Part shown: one piece after another, positions 24,933 through 33,661 of the stretch
Numbering within the stretch: position 1 is the stretch's first letter
How the letters are laid out: every line of letters starts with the position of its first letter
Assembly (NCBI RefSeq): GCF_014838825.1
Contig: NZ_JACYMO010000004.1
Location: 248,001-312,000, forward strand
Length of the DNA: 64,000 nucleotides
DNA from: Erwinia persicina
GTDB lineage: Bacteria; Pseudomonadota; Gammaproteobacteria; Enterobacterales; Enterobacteriaceae
Reading direction: 5' to 3'
Made by a program: the position numbers and the translations under genes
The notes under the pieces: generated by a model
Databases searched by the model: none
Seen by the model: the letters and a program-made list of their open reading frames with translations, nothing else
Told to the model about the DNA's origin: nothing

Positions 24933-25955
24933 TTATTTTCCCGACTTACAGCCGCAGGACTCACCCAACTCAAGGTGATGAGAGAATTCACTTAACGTCT
25001 CCTCCCCTTTCCATGCCGCCAGCATTTTAATCGCCGTCTCTGCCATTTTGCGTACCGGCTGACGCACGGTGGTCAGCGAGGGCACGTGATAGGCCGACTG
25101 GTCAGTACCGTTAAAACAGACCAGCGCCAGCTGATCCGGCACGCGGAGACCGTGTTCCGACAGCGCCCGAATACAGCCGATCGCCTGGGCTTCGTTAGAG
25201 GTAAACAGCGCGCGCGGGCGCGTTGCACCCTGCATCATTCGCTGTGCCGCCTGGTAGCCGCCGTCGCGGGTATAAGGAGTATGGAATATCCACTCCGGGC
25301 GTTCTTCCACGCCGTACTCCGCCAGCGCATCACGCCAGCCGCGCAGGCGATCCTGCGTATTCAGCATCTCTGCCGGACCGCAGATGATCCCCACCTCCTG
25401 ATAGCCGTGGCTCAACAGATGGGCGGTCACCTGGTGCGATGCCGCCCGCTCGTCAACGCGGATCACGCTTACTGGCAGCCCGGGGTCAACCCTGTCCAGC
25501 ATGACAAACGGCGTACCGCTGGACTGCAGAACATCAATGTAGGGATGGCGATCGACGCTGATATAGAACAGGCCGTTCACCTGCTGACTTAACAGATTAT
25601 TGATCAGCTGCAGTTCACGCTTGCGGCTGTCACCGGCATCGCCCAGCAGCATCACCATATCGTTGGCCAGCGCCTGCTGTTGCAGCTCATGGGCCAGTGA
25701 AGCAATAAAGGCATTGCCGATATTGGGTACCACCAGACCGTAGGTTTTGGTCGTCCCGGAAGCCAGCGCACGCGCCACGCTATTGGGGCGGTAGCCGGTG
25801 CGTTTGATCGCCGCCAGTACGCGTTCGCGCGTGGCGGGCGCAACCGGACGCGGACCGTTGTTGACCACGTAGCTCACCACGGCGACCGACGTTCCGGCTT
25901 CTTTCGCCACGTCGGCCCGCGTAGCCCGGTGATGAATGGTTTTTGCCACAGGCAT
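24933..25955 (-). CDS. LacI-family transcriptional regulator of the nucleoside operon
   Basis: About 340 aa. N-terminal HTH (TRADVAKEAGTSVAVVSYVVNNGPRPV), hinge helix region (GYRPNSVARALASGTT), and a periplasmic-binding-protein-like effector domain (YGLVVPNIGNAF, VRQPVRKMAETAIKML), ending with an unusual CGCKSGK tail. ATG at 25955 is next to GAGGAGA; an in-frame TTG four codons upstream is possible. It is encoded between the transporter and the hydrolase it presumably controls, probably in response to a nucleoside. A candidate operator lies at 27814. Confidence 0.85.
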   Translation of the reverse strand: MPVAKTIHHRATRADVAKEAGTSVAVVSYVVNNGPRPVAPATRERVLAAIKRTGYRPNSVARALASGTTKTYGLVVPNIGNAFIASLAHELQQQALANDMVMLLGDAGDSRKRELQLINNLLSQQVNGLFYISVDRHPYIDVLQSSGTPFVMLDRVDPGLPVSVIRVDERAASHQVTAHLLSHGYQEVGIICGPAEMLNTQDRLRGWRDALAEYGVEERPEWIFHTPYTRDGGYQAAQRMMQGATRPRALFTSNEAQAIGCIRALSEHGLRVPDQLALVCFNGTDQSAYHVPSLTTVRQPVRKMAETAIKMLAAWKGEETLSEFSHHLELGESCGCKSGK

Positions 25956-26074
25956 TCTCCTCACCAATAAACAGTTCAGGCCGGAAAAATATCCGGCCCG
26001 CGAGTTCCTTAAGATTGCCCTGCACGAAAAATGCGCGGGCCGCAGCCCACGCTATTTAACGCTGTCTTCCGTGG

Positions 26075-27469
26075 TTAAATCGCATCTTCCGGTGCATTCA
26101 GATCGCGGCCCCGGGTTTCCGGTGCCACAAACGTGGTCAGGAAACCGATACCCGCCATCACGGCAAAATAGGTCGCAATTGGCCACCAGTGCCCGGTCCA
26201 GGCCAGCAGCGCGGAGGCCACCAGCGGTGCAGTTCCGCCGGAGAGGATCGACCCCAGCTCCTTCGCCGTGGCCATTTTGGTGTAGCGATGATGAACACCA
26301 AACATTTCCACACCCCAGGCCGCCTGCACGCCAAAGATACCCAGCGATGCCAGCCCCATACCGGTGACGATGGTGGCAATCACAATGGCCGGCTCACGCG
26401 AGTCGAGCAGCATGAAGGCCGGGAACGCGTAGATAATCAGCAGCAGGCAGAAGCAGCGATAGGTGATGCGACGACCAAAGCGGTCGGACAGCCAGCCGGC
26501 CAGCGGGATGATCAGGAAGCCAAGCAGCGACGCAATAAACACCGCCGTAGTCGCCACGGATTTGTCCACTGCCAGCACTTTGACCACATAACCGATAATG
26601 AAGCCCTGGGCCAGATACGACGGGCCGTTTTCACCGATGCGCAGTCCGACCATGGTCAGGAAGGCACGGCTGCGACGCCAGAATCCACGGGTGTCCTGCA
26701 CAGGCGGTTCGGCGGCCAGCACCTGCTCACGCTGCGCTTCCAGCTCGGCTTTTTTGCGTTCAAATACCGGCGTTTCCCGCAGATGACGGCGGATCCACAG
26801 CGCCACCAGCGCAATCAGCGAGCTGCACAGGAACGGAATACGCCAGCCCCACTCCTGCAGTGACTGCTGATCCAGCTGTACCACGGCCAGCCATACCAGA
26901 GAAGCCAGCAGCGTGCCGCTGTTTGAACCCAGGGCAATAATCGAAGAGACCAGACCGCGACGCTGCGCCGGGGCATATTCACCCAGCATCACCGTGCCGC
27001 CGGAGAGTTCTGCACCCGCACCAAAGCCCTGGCTGAAACGCAGCAGCACCAGACATGCCGGTGCCCATACGCCAATCGAGGCATAGCTGGGGATAAGACC
27101 AATCAGGGTGGTGGAGGCCCCCATCAGGATGATGGTTGAGACCATGACGACTTTCCGACCTTTACGGTCGCCCAGCCAGCCAAAGAACAGCGCCCCAATC
27201 GGGCGGGCAATAAAGCCCACTGACCAGGTGGCAAAGGTAGAAAGCAAGGCCATTGCCGGCGTGGCTTCAGGGAAGAAAACATCACCGAAAATAATACCGG
27301 CGGCCAGACCATACAGCGCAAAGTCGGCGTATTCCATTGCCGTGCCCAGCCAGCAGGACAGCGTCGCACGCCAGAAATCCTTGCGCCCTTCCGGGGTGGC
27401 TAAACGTTCATCTGCCGCCGAGTCGGCTGGCATTGCAGTATCCTGTGCAACGCGTTGAGGTGTAGACAT
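26075..27469 (-). CDS. MFS transporter, metabolite:H+ symporter (MHS) type
   Basis: 464 aa, 12 transmembrane helices, ShiA/ProP/KgtP-like. Motifs: GTAMEYADFALYGLAAGIIFG in helix 1, FFGWLGDRKGRKVVMVST (MFS signature), RFSQGFGAGAELSGGTVMLGEYAP in helices 4-5, and a second signature WLSDRFGRRITYR. ATG at 27469 follows AGGGA. Upstream residues of the longer open frame have no similarity. First gene of the operon with LacI and nucleoside hydrolase genes, so a nucleoside or nucleobase substrate is likely, though MHS members usually carry organic acids. Confidence 0.82.
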   Translation of the reverse strand: MSTPQRVAQDTAMPADSAADERLATPEGRKDFWRATLSCWLGTAMEYADFALYGLAAGIIFGDVFFPEATPAMALLSTFATWSVGFIARPIGALFFGWLGDRKGRKVVMVSTIILMGASTTLIGLIPSYASIGVWAPACLVLLRFSQGFGAGAELSGGTVMLGEYAPAQRRGLVSSIIALGSNSGTLLASLVWLAVVQLDQQSLQEWGWRIPFLCSSLIALVALWIRRHLRETPVFERKKAELEAQREQVLAAEPPVQDTRGFWRRSRAFLTMVGLRIGENGPSYLAQGFIIGYVVKVLAVDKSVATTAVFIASLLGFLIIPLAGWLSDRFGRRITYRCFCLLLIIYAFPAFMLLDSREPAIVIATIVTGMGLASLGIFGVQAAWGVEMFGVHHRYTKMATAKELGSILSGGTAPLVASALLAWTGHWWPIATYFAVMAGIGFLTTFVAPETRGRDLNAPEDAI

Positions 27470-28116
27470 GAAAAATTCCCTGATGTGAGGAGTTCTGTTC
27501 GGTACCGTCCCTGGCACGCACTCCTCCTGCGGAGGAAAATTCGCCAGTGAAGATGCCGTGTTAAAAAGCATGACGAAAGGTCGGTCTGCCCTCAATAAGG
27601 AGAGTGCCAGAAAACAGGTTGCCTCAGGAGGCCACTCTTTTTCCGGTCACCCGGACCTGGCGGGCAGTGAGGTTCCCTGGTGTTGGAACGCATCTATTCG
27701 CTTTGCGCCGACGGTCTAAAATTGACCAGTCGTATAAGTTACGCGAAACAAACATTGACCTTCAGGACGCTGATAACCATCAAGCACCGTGAATTTTCAC
27801 TACACAGCTATTGTATCTACACGCGTAGATAAATCAAGGAAGCAAGAAGGTATTAATTAGATTTTCTTGACATTCAACCGGTAGGCGTCGTCAGAAAACC
27901 AAATAAAATCAATGAAATAATCAGCCTGAAAAATAGCCGATTTTTTTTCACCGTTCAAACATCGCGCAACCTTAAGACAAATGCGTATTAAGGCGCTGAT
28001 TCAACGTTATAGCGCGTCAGTATTGCGCGCAGATGACAGGGTAAAGATTGAGCCGCTGTTTGTGTTTCGCCAGGGGGGTGGGTAAGCTGAAAACTGAACC
28101 CTCCAGGCGAAAAATA
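27470..28116. promoter_or_regulatory. Long regulatory region upstream of the MHS transporter operon
   Basis: 647 bp with no convincing gene. It contains a GC-rich hairpin near 27602-27640 (AGAGTG...CACTCT), the palindrome at 27814, and an AT-rich part (27835-27960) that could hold promoters for the transporter operon and for the phosphatase gene. Confidence 0.5.
27814..27831. promoter_or_regulatory. Candidate LacI-family operator
   Basis: TATCTACACGCGTAGATA: 18-bp palindrome with one mismatched pair and a central CG, the form typical of LacI/PurR-type operators. It lies 345 bp upstream of the MHS transporter ATG. The assignment to the adjacent LacI-family gene is inference. Confidence 0.5.
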
Positions 28117-28671
28117 ATGACCATTACTTTGATGCGCCACGGCAAACCCGACCACCACCTGCCCGGCCGCCGATCTGCGCTGGCGATGGCTGAGTGGTGT
28201 GAGGCTTACGATCTGGCCGAGATCTGCGACCTGCCGCCCGAACGCAGCCTGCGGCTGGCCGCGGAGGCGGCGGTGATCGTCACCAGTACGCTACCGCGCG
28301 CGCGCTCATCGCTGGCAAAACTGGGCAAATCCGCCAGCCATATCGATGAGCTGTACTGTGAAGTAGCAATGCCCGTCATGCCGCTGACTTTCCCCGCCCT
28401 GCCCCCTTTGTTCTGGCTGCCGGTGCTGCGGTGTATGTGGCTGTTTGGTTATGCCGGGAAAGTCGAATCCTGTACTCAGGCCAGGCAGCGGGCAATACTG
28501 GCCGCCGATCGGCTGATCGCGCTTTCCGCCGAGGGAAATGTGCTGCTGGTGGGGCACGGTATTATGAACAAGCTGATTGCGCGCAGGCTGCGGCACCTTG
28601 GCTGGCTGGGAGAAAAACACGCCAGCAGCCGCTACTGGAGCAGCGCAATCTATCATCCGCCGGTGATTTAG
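28117..28671 (+). CDS. Histidine phosphatase superfamily protein
   Basis: 184 aa. Catalytic RHG motif at the N-terminus (TLMRHGKP, residues 5-11) and the second catalytic His in LVGHGIMNKLIARRL (~145). The middle is unusual for phosphoglycerate-mutase-like enzymes: a hydrophobic stretch LTFPALPPLFWLPVLRCMWLFG. It probably dephosphorylates a small metabolite or protein; substrate unknown. The ATG is at 28117; the longer open frame upstream lacks similarity. Monocistronic, upstream of tRNA-Ile2. Confidence 0.75.
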   Translation: MTITLMRHGKPDHHLPGRRSALAMAEWCEAYDLAEICDLPPERSLRLAAEAAVIVTSTLPRARSSLAKLGKSASHIDELYCEVAMPVMPLTFPALPPLFWLPVLRCMWLFGYAGKVESCTQARQRAILAADRLIALSAEGNVLLVGHGIMNKLIARRLRHLGWLGEKHASSRYWSSAIYHPPVI

Positions 28672-28843
28672 CCCCTCTCTGATGTGACTGACCCGGGTCG
28701 TGCAGGCCGTATGGGGGCAGTTCGGGAGAGATTACGGTTATTTTTCAATCAGTTCGCAAAAATGCTATTTTGCCTGGAAATGCAGCAGACGCGAGTTAAG
28801 CGCTGGATCGCGCCGCTGAGTTACATTATAATCCTGCGCCTCA

Positions 28844-28920
28844 GGCCCCATAGCTCAGTTGGTTAGAGCACGCGACTCATAATCGCTTGGTCGCTGGTTC
28901 AAGTCCAGCTGGGGCCACCA
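28844..28920 (+). tRNA. tRNA-Ile2 (CAU anticodon, lysidine type)
   Basis: 77 nt with encoded CCA. The anticodon loop CTCATAA gives CAU, but acceptor GGCCCC, anticodon stem GCGA and T-arm match E. coli ileX/ileY (tRNA-Ile2), not elongator tRNA-Met. After lysidine modification by TilS it would read AUA codons. Confidence 0.85.
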
Positions 28921-28946
28921 AATTTTACCTGTTCAATCAGGACACT

Positions 28947-28975
28947 AAGCCACTTCGAAAGGAGTGGCTTTTTTT
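28947..28975 (+). terminator. Intrinsic terminator of tRNA-Ile2
   Basis: Stem AAGCCACT / AGTGGCTT, 8-nt loop, followed by seven T residues, 26 nt after the CCA end. Confidence 0.85.
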
Positions 28976-29063
28976 ATGCTTTGATTTCCCTTCCCGGTTC
29001 TTATGCCACGGCTTGCCTCCCTCTTTTGGGAGGTGACGGATCACACAGTAAGTGATAGGATAC

Positions 29064-29094
29064 CTATTCATTTATCTATTCATTTATCTATTCA
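29064..29094. repeat. 12-bp direct repeats upstream of hipH
   Basis: CTATTCATTTAT occurs twice head to tail followed by a partial copy (CTATTCA), ending 17 bp before the hipH start codon. Regular spacing near one helical turn suggests a multimeric protein-binding site, possibly autoregulatory. Confidence 0.6.
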
Positions 29095-29111
29095 CTCAGT
29101 GATTCAACATT

Positions 29112-30416
29112 ATGCCTGATCGCTTCGACACGATACGCCAGTTGCTCAGTCAGGGGCCAATGCAGGCACGGCAACTGATTGAAAAAATGAACATTAGCCA
29201 GCCAACACTGTCCCGCGCATTGAGGCAGCTTGGTGACGATCTTGTTCGATTCGGGGCAGGTCCCTCTATTCAATATGCCCTACGCGATACCTGGCGCAGA
29301 TTCAGCTCTGCACCTGTTTACCGCATCACCGGTGAAGGGCGCGTTCAGCCTCTTGGCGAGCTGATTCCGGTTCGCCCTGACGGGTTTGTCATGGTGCAAA
29401 CCGACAATGTGAGCCTCCATAGCGACGGGCTGCCGTGGTGGCTGTTTGACATGCGACCGCAAGGATATCTCGGGCGTGCCTGGGCATCGACGCACGCGGT
29501 CGGGCTGGGCCTGGCGGCGAACCCAGAGCAATGGTCAGACGCGGATGTGGTCAGGGCGTTGCTCGCACAGGGTCATGATGCGATCGGCAACCTGCTGATA
29601 GGGGAGCAGGCACGGGATCGTTTCCTGGAGATGCCAGAACCCCACCCCATTGATCGCGCCACAACCTACCCCGCGCTGGCCGTGGCGGCGGGTGCAGGTG
29701 AGGCGCCAGGATCATCTGCGGGTGGTGAACAGCCGAAATTCTGTACCTATACAGAACGTGGCCATGTGTTAGTGAAATTCTCGGCCCCGGATGACAACCC
29801 GGTTAGCGAACGCTGGCGCGACCTCCTGCTGGCCGAACACCTGGCGCTAAAGGTGCTGGGTGTTAAAACAGAGGTATTTGATTTTGCTGGACAGCGTTTC
29901 CTCGAGATCCCCCGATTCGATCGCATTGGCCAAATGGGCCGTGTCGGCGTCTTCTCGCTGCGGGCACTGGATGCAGAGTTTGTCGGTAATGCCAGGGCTT
30001 CATGGCCAGCGCTGGTCAATAGCCTGATTACGGAGGGGCATGTCCATCCTGATGCCGCCGTCGACACCGCACGGCTTTGGGCATTCGGGGTCCTGATTGG
30101 CAATACCGATATGCACCTCGGAAACCTGTCGTTCATCAGTCACCATGGTCGTCCATATCACCTCGCACCGGCCTATGACGTTCTGCCTATGGGGTTCGCA
30201 CCCAAAGCGAGTGGCGCAATCGTGAACGAGCTTCGACCCGCGTCACTATCGGAAGTGATTAGCGGAGATATCTGGCGGGAAGCACTGGATCTGGCGGAGA
30301 ACTTTTTTGCTATAGCCAGCAACTGCGATCGCTTTTCTGCCCGTTTCACCCCGTGCCTTGAAGCCTTACGCCGCCACCTTGACGAGGCCAGATCGCGTAT
30401 CGCCCGCCTGGGATAA
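29112..30416 (+). CDS. yjjJ: HipA-family serine/threonine kinase toxin HipH (YjjJ)
   Basis: 434 aa, matching E. coli YjjJ/HipH. Unlike HipA it begins with its own winged-helix DNA-binding domain (residues ~1-55, QLIEKMNISQPTLSRALRQLGD), then a HipA N-terminal subdomain and a HipA-type kinase core: GGEQPKF (P-loop-like), LVKFSAP (ATP Lys), EIPRFDR, LIGNTDMHLGNLSF (catalytic Asp and Asn) and LAPAYDVLPM (metal-binding DxxP). There is no separate HipB antitoxin gene, so antitoxin function may reside in the fused HTH (inference). The ATG has no clear ribosome site and follows a block of direct repeats. Confidence 0.88.
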   Translation: MPDRFDTIRQLLSQGPMQARQLIEKMNISQPTLSRALRQLGDDLVRFGAGPSIQYALRDTWRRFSSAPVYRITGEGRVQPLGELIPVRPDGFVMVQTDNVSLHSDGLPWWLFDMRPQGYLGRAWASTHAVGLGLAANPEQWSDADVVRALLAQGHDAIGNLLIGEQARDRFLEMPEPHPIDRATTYPALAVAAGAGEAPGSSAGGEQPKFCTYTERGHVLVKFSAPDDNPVSERWRDLLLAEHLALKVLGVKTEVFDFAGQRFLEIPRFDRIGQMGRVGVFSLRALDAEFVGNARASWPALVNSLITEGHVHPDAAVDTARLWAFGVLIGNTDMHLGNLSFISHHGRPYHLAPAYDVLPMGFAPKASGAIVNELRPASLSEVISGDIWREALDLAENFFAIASNCDRFSARFTPCLEALRRHLDEARSRIARLG

Positions 30417-30434
30417 GAGGCGGGTTCAACGTTA

Positions 30435-30459
30435 TTGAGCGGTTCATTTTTCCGCTCAA
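30435..30459. terminator. Bidirectional hairpin between hipH and the MDR gene
   Basis: Stem TTGAGCGG / CCGCTCAA with a T-rich 9-nt loop between converging genes. Confidence 0.55.
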
Positions 30460-30473
30460 GCAACTTCAGTTTG

Positions 30474-31475
30474 CTACTCCACCCGCACCACCACCTTCCC
30501 CTTCGCTCGCCCGGTTTCGACATACGCCAGCGCCTCCCGGGTTTCGGCGAAGGGAAACACCCGGTCCACCACTGGCTTAATCACCCCGGCCTCCACCAGC
30601 GCGCTAATCTCACTGAGCTGCTCGCCGCTGGCGCGCATAAAGACAAACGAATAGCGTATGCCGCGCCGTTTAGCCTGCCTCCGGATGCGGTAACTCAGCA
30701 GGCGCATCACCTGCTTCAGCCCCCAGGAGAGACCCTGTTCCGTGGCAAATGCCGGGGTTGGCGGACCGGAGATGGAGATCAGCTGGCCGCCGGGTTTCAG
30801 CACCTGCAGCGATTTTACCAGCACATCACTGCCCAGGCTGTTCAGCACCACGTCGTAATCGTGCAGCAGGGTAGAGAAATCCTCCGTTTTATAGTCGATC
30901 ACCACATCCGCCCCCAGCGCTTTGACCCACGCCGCACTGGCGGCACTGGTGGTGGTCGCCACATACGCCCCCAGGTGTTTCGCCAGCTGAATGGCCACGG
31001 TGCCGACGCCACCGGACCCGGCGTGGATCAGCACCTTCTGCCCTTTTTTCAGTTTTGCCGTCTCTACCAGCACCTGCCAGGCGGTCAGGCTGACCAGCGG
31101 CAGGGAAGCAGCCTCTTCCATACTGAGACTGGCAGGTTTTAACGCCAGATCGCGCTCACTGACCGCAATATATTCAGCAAAGGTGCCCATACGTCGCGCG
31201 TCAGGCCGTGCATACACCTCGTCCCCGGGGCGGAAGCGCTGCACCTCCGCGCCAACCCGCACCACCACACCCGCGAGGTCGTTACCGAGGATCAGAGGCA
31301 GAGGATACGGCAGGATCATTTTGAATTCCCCCTGGCGAATTTTGGCGTCCAGCACGTTGATGCTGGCCGCCTTTACCTGCACCAGCACGTCGTCGCCGCG
31401 CAGCGCGGGCTCCGGCATCTCAGCTATTCGTCCGCCGTTTTGACGGCCATAACCGTCAATGATATACGCCTGCAT
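30474..31475 (-). CDS. Medium-chain NADP-dependent oxidoreductase (quinone reductase type)
   Basis: 333 aa, zinc-independent MDR/QOR family. N-terminal GroES-like domain (VKAASINVLDAKIRQGEF, LGNDLAGVVVRVG), then a Rossmann domain with KVLIHAGSGGVGTVAIQLAKHLGA (AxxGGVG nucleotide site) and VLNSLGSDVLVKSL. No structural zinc Cys cluster. Likely reduces quinones or alpha,beta-unsaturated carbonyls with NADPH. It lies downstream of the SDR gene and near an aldo/keto reductase and TetR gene: a small redox-detoxification cluster. Confidence 0.82.
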   Translation of the reverse strand: MQAYIIDGYGRQNGGRIAEMPEPALRGDDVLVQVKAASINVLDAKIRQGEFKMILPYPLPLILGNDLAGVVVRVGAEVQRFRPGDEVYARPDARRMGTFAEYIAVSERDLALKPASLSMEEAASLPLVSLTAWQVLVETAKLKKGQKVLIHAGSGGVGTVAIQLAKHLGAYVATTTSAASAAWVKALGADVVIDYKTEDFSTLLHDYDVVLNSLGSDVLVKSLQVLKPGGQLISISGPPTPAFATEQGLSWGLKQVMRLLSYRIRRQAKRRGIRYSFVFMRASGEQLSEISALVEAGVIKPVVDRVFPFAETREALAYVETGRAKGKVVVRVE

Positions 31476-31514
31476 AATCTGTCTCCCGCCATTGATTCAG
31501 TGCTGTGTCTGTTC

Positions 31515-31534
31515 GCCCCTGAGCTTTCAGGGGC
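31515..31534. terminator. Hairpin between SDR pseudogene and MDR gene
   Basis: Perfect 8-bp stem GCCCCTGA / TCAGGGGC with a 4-nt loop, 23 bp beyond the end of the SDR reading frame. No T run. Confidence 0.5.
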
Positions 31535-31556
31535 AACAGTGCAATAACGCCTCGCG

Positions 31557-32362
31557 CTAGGCCAGCTTCAGGTTTTTACGAATGCCCGCATCCAGCACGC
31601 TGTCCGGCGCAAAATGACGTAACAACCGCAGCCGGGCAGCGGCCTTACCGGCGGTATAACGGCGTTGAGGCCTGGCGGCACGCGCGGCTTTCAGCACCAC
31701 AGCGGCGACCACGGAGGGGGCGTCAGCGCTCCGACCGCAAGGCTGACCGTCTCCCGCTCGCCGGCATACTCTGTCAGCAGCGCATCCGCCATCAGGTTAT
31801 TCGCCTCAAACGGGGTGCGGATATAGGCCGGTTCGATGACCGACACCCGGATCCCCCGATTGCGCAGCTCATGATCGAGCGCTTCCGAATACCCCGCCAC
31901 CGCATGTTTACTGGCGACATACAGCGCCACGTACGGCACGGGAACCAGCCCGAGGATGGAGCCAATATTGATGATCCGCCCGCTGCCCTGCTGCCGCATA
32001 TGGGGAACCACCGCACGGATCATCCGCACCATGCCAAAGAAATTGATATCAAACAGCGCCTGCGCCTGCAGCACAGAGCTCTCTTCCGCACCCGCCGGGC
32101 TGAGGCCGACCCCGGCATTGTTCACCAGCAGGTCGATACGACCTTCACGCTGCATCAGCTCGCTGACGGCCTCTGCCACCGATGCCTCCCGGGTGACGTC
32201 CAGCGCCAGCATCGGCAGCGATCCGGGCGCAGTGTCGGCAGCGCGTCTGCTGGTGCCGTAGACGGCGTAACCGGCCTGCAACAGCGCCTCCGCCGTCGCT
32301 TTGCCTATACCGGACGACGCGCCGGTGACCAGTGCAACGGGTTTAGTGGATGTCATGGGCAC
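31557..32362 (-). pseudogene. Short-chain dehydrogenase/reductase, frameshifted near the 3' end
   Basis: SDR family: TGxxxGIG nucleotide motif (TGASSGIGKATA), NNAG, the Ser of NIGSILG and catalytic YxxxK (YVASK) are intact. The first frame runs from 32362 to a stop at 31691. The typical SDR C-terminus continues in another frame (ADAPSVVAAVVLKAA... RYTAGKAAARLRLLRHFAPDSVLDAGIRK) to a TAG at 31557. The span is 806 nt, one base short of 269 codons, so a single-base deletion near 31725-31735 explains the break. The truncated product keeps the catalytic core, so activity may survive. A sequencing error cannot be excluded. Confidence 0.8.
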
Positions 32363-32449
32363 GATCTCCGGTCAGGAGGGTGTACAGGCAGGTGTCGGGC
32401 TGTAAGCAGGTCAGTCTCATGGCGGCGCTCTCTTTAATCGGGTTTATAG

Positions 32450-32506
32450 ATGATGATTATCATCATTGCGTTTTTAGATGATGTATGACATATATAATAA
32501 ATGTCA
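32450..32506. promoter_or_regulatory. Divergent operator/promoter between SDR and aldo/keto reductase genes
   Basis: Contains a perfect palindrome ATGATGATTATCATCAT (32450-32466), a perfect -10 box TATAAT at 32493-32498 reading toward the aldo/keto reductase, and a flanking inverted repeat TGACAT...ATGTCA (32486-32506) overlapping that -10. The arrangement suits repression by the nearby TetR protein. The first palindrome also resembles a Fur box (about 15/19). Confidence 0.5.
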
Positions 32507-32535
32507 ACCAACATTTAAAACAGCGAGGCATCTGC

Positions 32536-33579
32536 ATGAAATACACCACGTTTGGCCGTAACACCGGTTTACGCGTCTCTGAGCTGGCGCTCGGTACCGG
32601 TAACTTTGGTACCGGCTGGGGCTATGGTTCGGAAAGGGAAGAAGCAAAGCAGGTCTTTGACGGCTACGCCGAAGCTGGCGGTAACTTTATTGATACCGCC
32701 GATGCCTATCAGTTTGGCCAGTCCGAACAACTGGTCGGGGAGTTTATCGCCGCAGAGCGCGATCACTTTGTGGTCGCGACAAAATACACCCTGGGTGCCT
32801 CCCCCGCAGGCGGGATCTCACGCACCGGTAACAGCCGGAAGAATATGATCCAGTCGGTGGAGAGCAGCCTTAAGCGGCTGAAAACCGACCGTATCGATCT
32901 GCTGTGGGCGCACTTCGATGACCAGCTAACGCCGCTGGAGGAGATCGTGCGCGCGTTCGACGATCTGGTGCGGGCCGGTAAGATCCAGTATGCCGGATTA
33001 TCAAACTTCCCCGCCTGGCGTGTAGCCCGTGCAGATACCCTCGCAGAGCTGCGCGGCTGGTCGCGCATTGCCGGGATCCAGGTGGAATACAGCCTGGTGC
33101 AGCGCACCGCCGAGCGCGATATGCTGCCGATGGCCGAAGCCCTGGGCATGGCGGCAACGCTGTGGTCACCGCTGGGTGGCGGTCTGCTTACCGGCAAGTA
33201 TCGTCAGAGCAACGAAGGCCGACTGACCGGCTTCGGCGGGCGGCTGGTGCATACCGAGCAGGACACCACCCTGCTGGATACGGTGATTGCCATTGCCGGG
33301 GAGCTGCAGATCCTGCCGCTGCAGGTCGCCATCGCCTGGCTGCAGCATAAAGCCGCCCGCGCCAGCACCAGCCTGATCCCGATCCTGGGCTCACGTCACC
33401 TGGGGCAGTTAAACGATACCCTGCAGGCCCTGACGGTCAGACTGGAGGCGGCCCAGGTCGAACGGCTGGACGCCGTCAGCGCAATCCCGGCCGGCACGCC
33501 GCATGAGCAGATTGCCGGAACATTACCCTCGACCCGGGGCGGCATGGACCTGGCGTCAGGCTGGCCGCCGCGCGCCTGA
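32536..33579 (+). CDS. Aldo/keto reductase
   Basis: 347 aa TIM-barrel oxidoreductase using NADPH. Motifs: GTGNFGTGWG at the N-terminus, NFIDTADAY (catalytic Asp and Tyr), FVVATKYTL (catalytic Lys), DLLWAHFDD (the HxD catalytic His region), QVEYSLVQR, and PILGSRHLGQLNDTL (cofactor phosphate binding). Close to the AKR11/12-type reductases. ATG at 32536 preceded by GCGAGG; upstream open frame ignored. It faces the SDR gene across a shared regulatory region and is followed by the TetR gene. Confidence 0.85.
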   Translation: MKYTTFGRNTGLRVSELALGTGNFGTGWGYGSEREEAKQVFDGYAEAGGNFIDTADAYQFGQSEQLVGEFIAAERDHFVVATKYTLGASPAGGISRTGNSRKNMIQSVESSLKRLKTDRIDLLWAHFDDQLTPLEEIVRAFDDLVRAGKIQYAGLSNFPAWRVARADTLAELRGWSRIAGIQVEYSLVQRTAERDMLPMAEALGMAATLWSPLGGGLLTGKYRQSNEGRLTGFGGRLVHTEQDTTLLDTVIAIAGELQILPLQVAIAWLQHKAARASTSLIPILGSRHLGQLNDTLQALTVRLEAAQVERLDAVSAIPAGTPHEQIAGTLPSTRGGMDLASGWPPRA

Positions 33580-33661
33580 GTCCGTGAGTGAAGTGGCATC
33601 ACCGGTTGAGTCAGTGAGACGCATCCCCTAAGATGAGGCCCGGATAAAGCAGGAGAAGACA

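Noticed and set aside
27604-27792. 62-codon frame upstream of the MHS transporter
   Set aside because: Composition unlike neighbouring genes and it lies in a regulatory region with hairpins.
28844-28920. tRNA with CAU anticodon as elongator or initiator tRNA-Met
   Set aside because: Acceptor and anticodon stems match tRNA-Ile2 (ileX type), not Met; the C34 would be modified to lysidine.
32450-32466. Definite Fur box before the aldo/keto reductase
   Set aside because: About 15/19 matches, but the flanking genes are redox enzymes with a TetR regulator and the motif is a perfect 17-bp palindrome, so a different operator is as likely.
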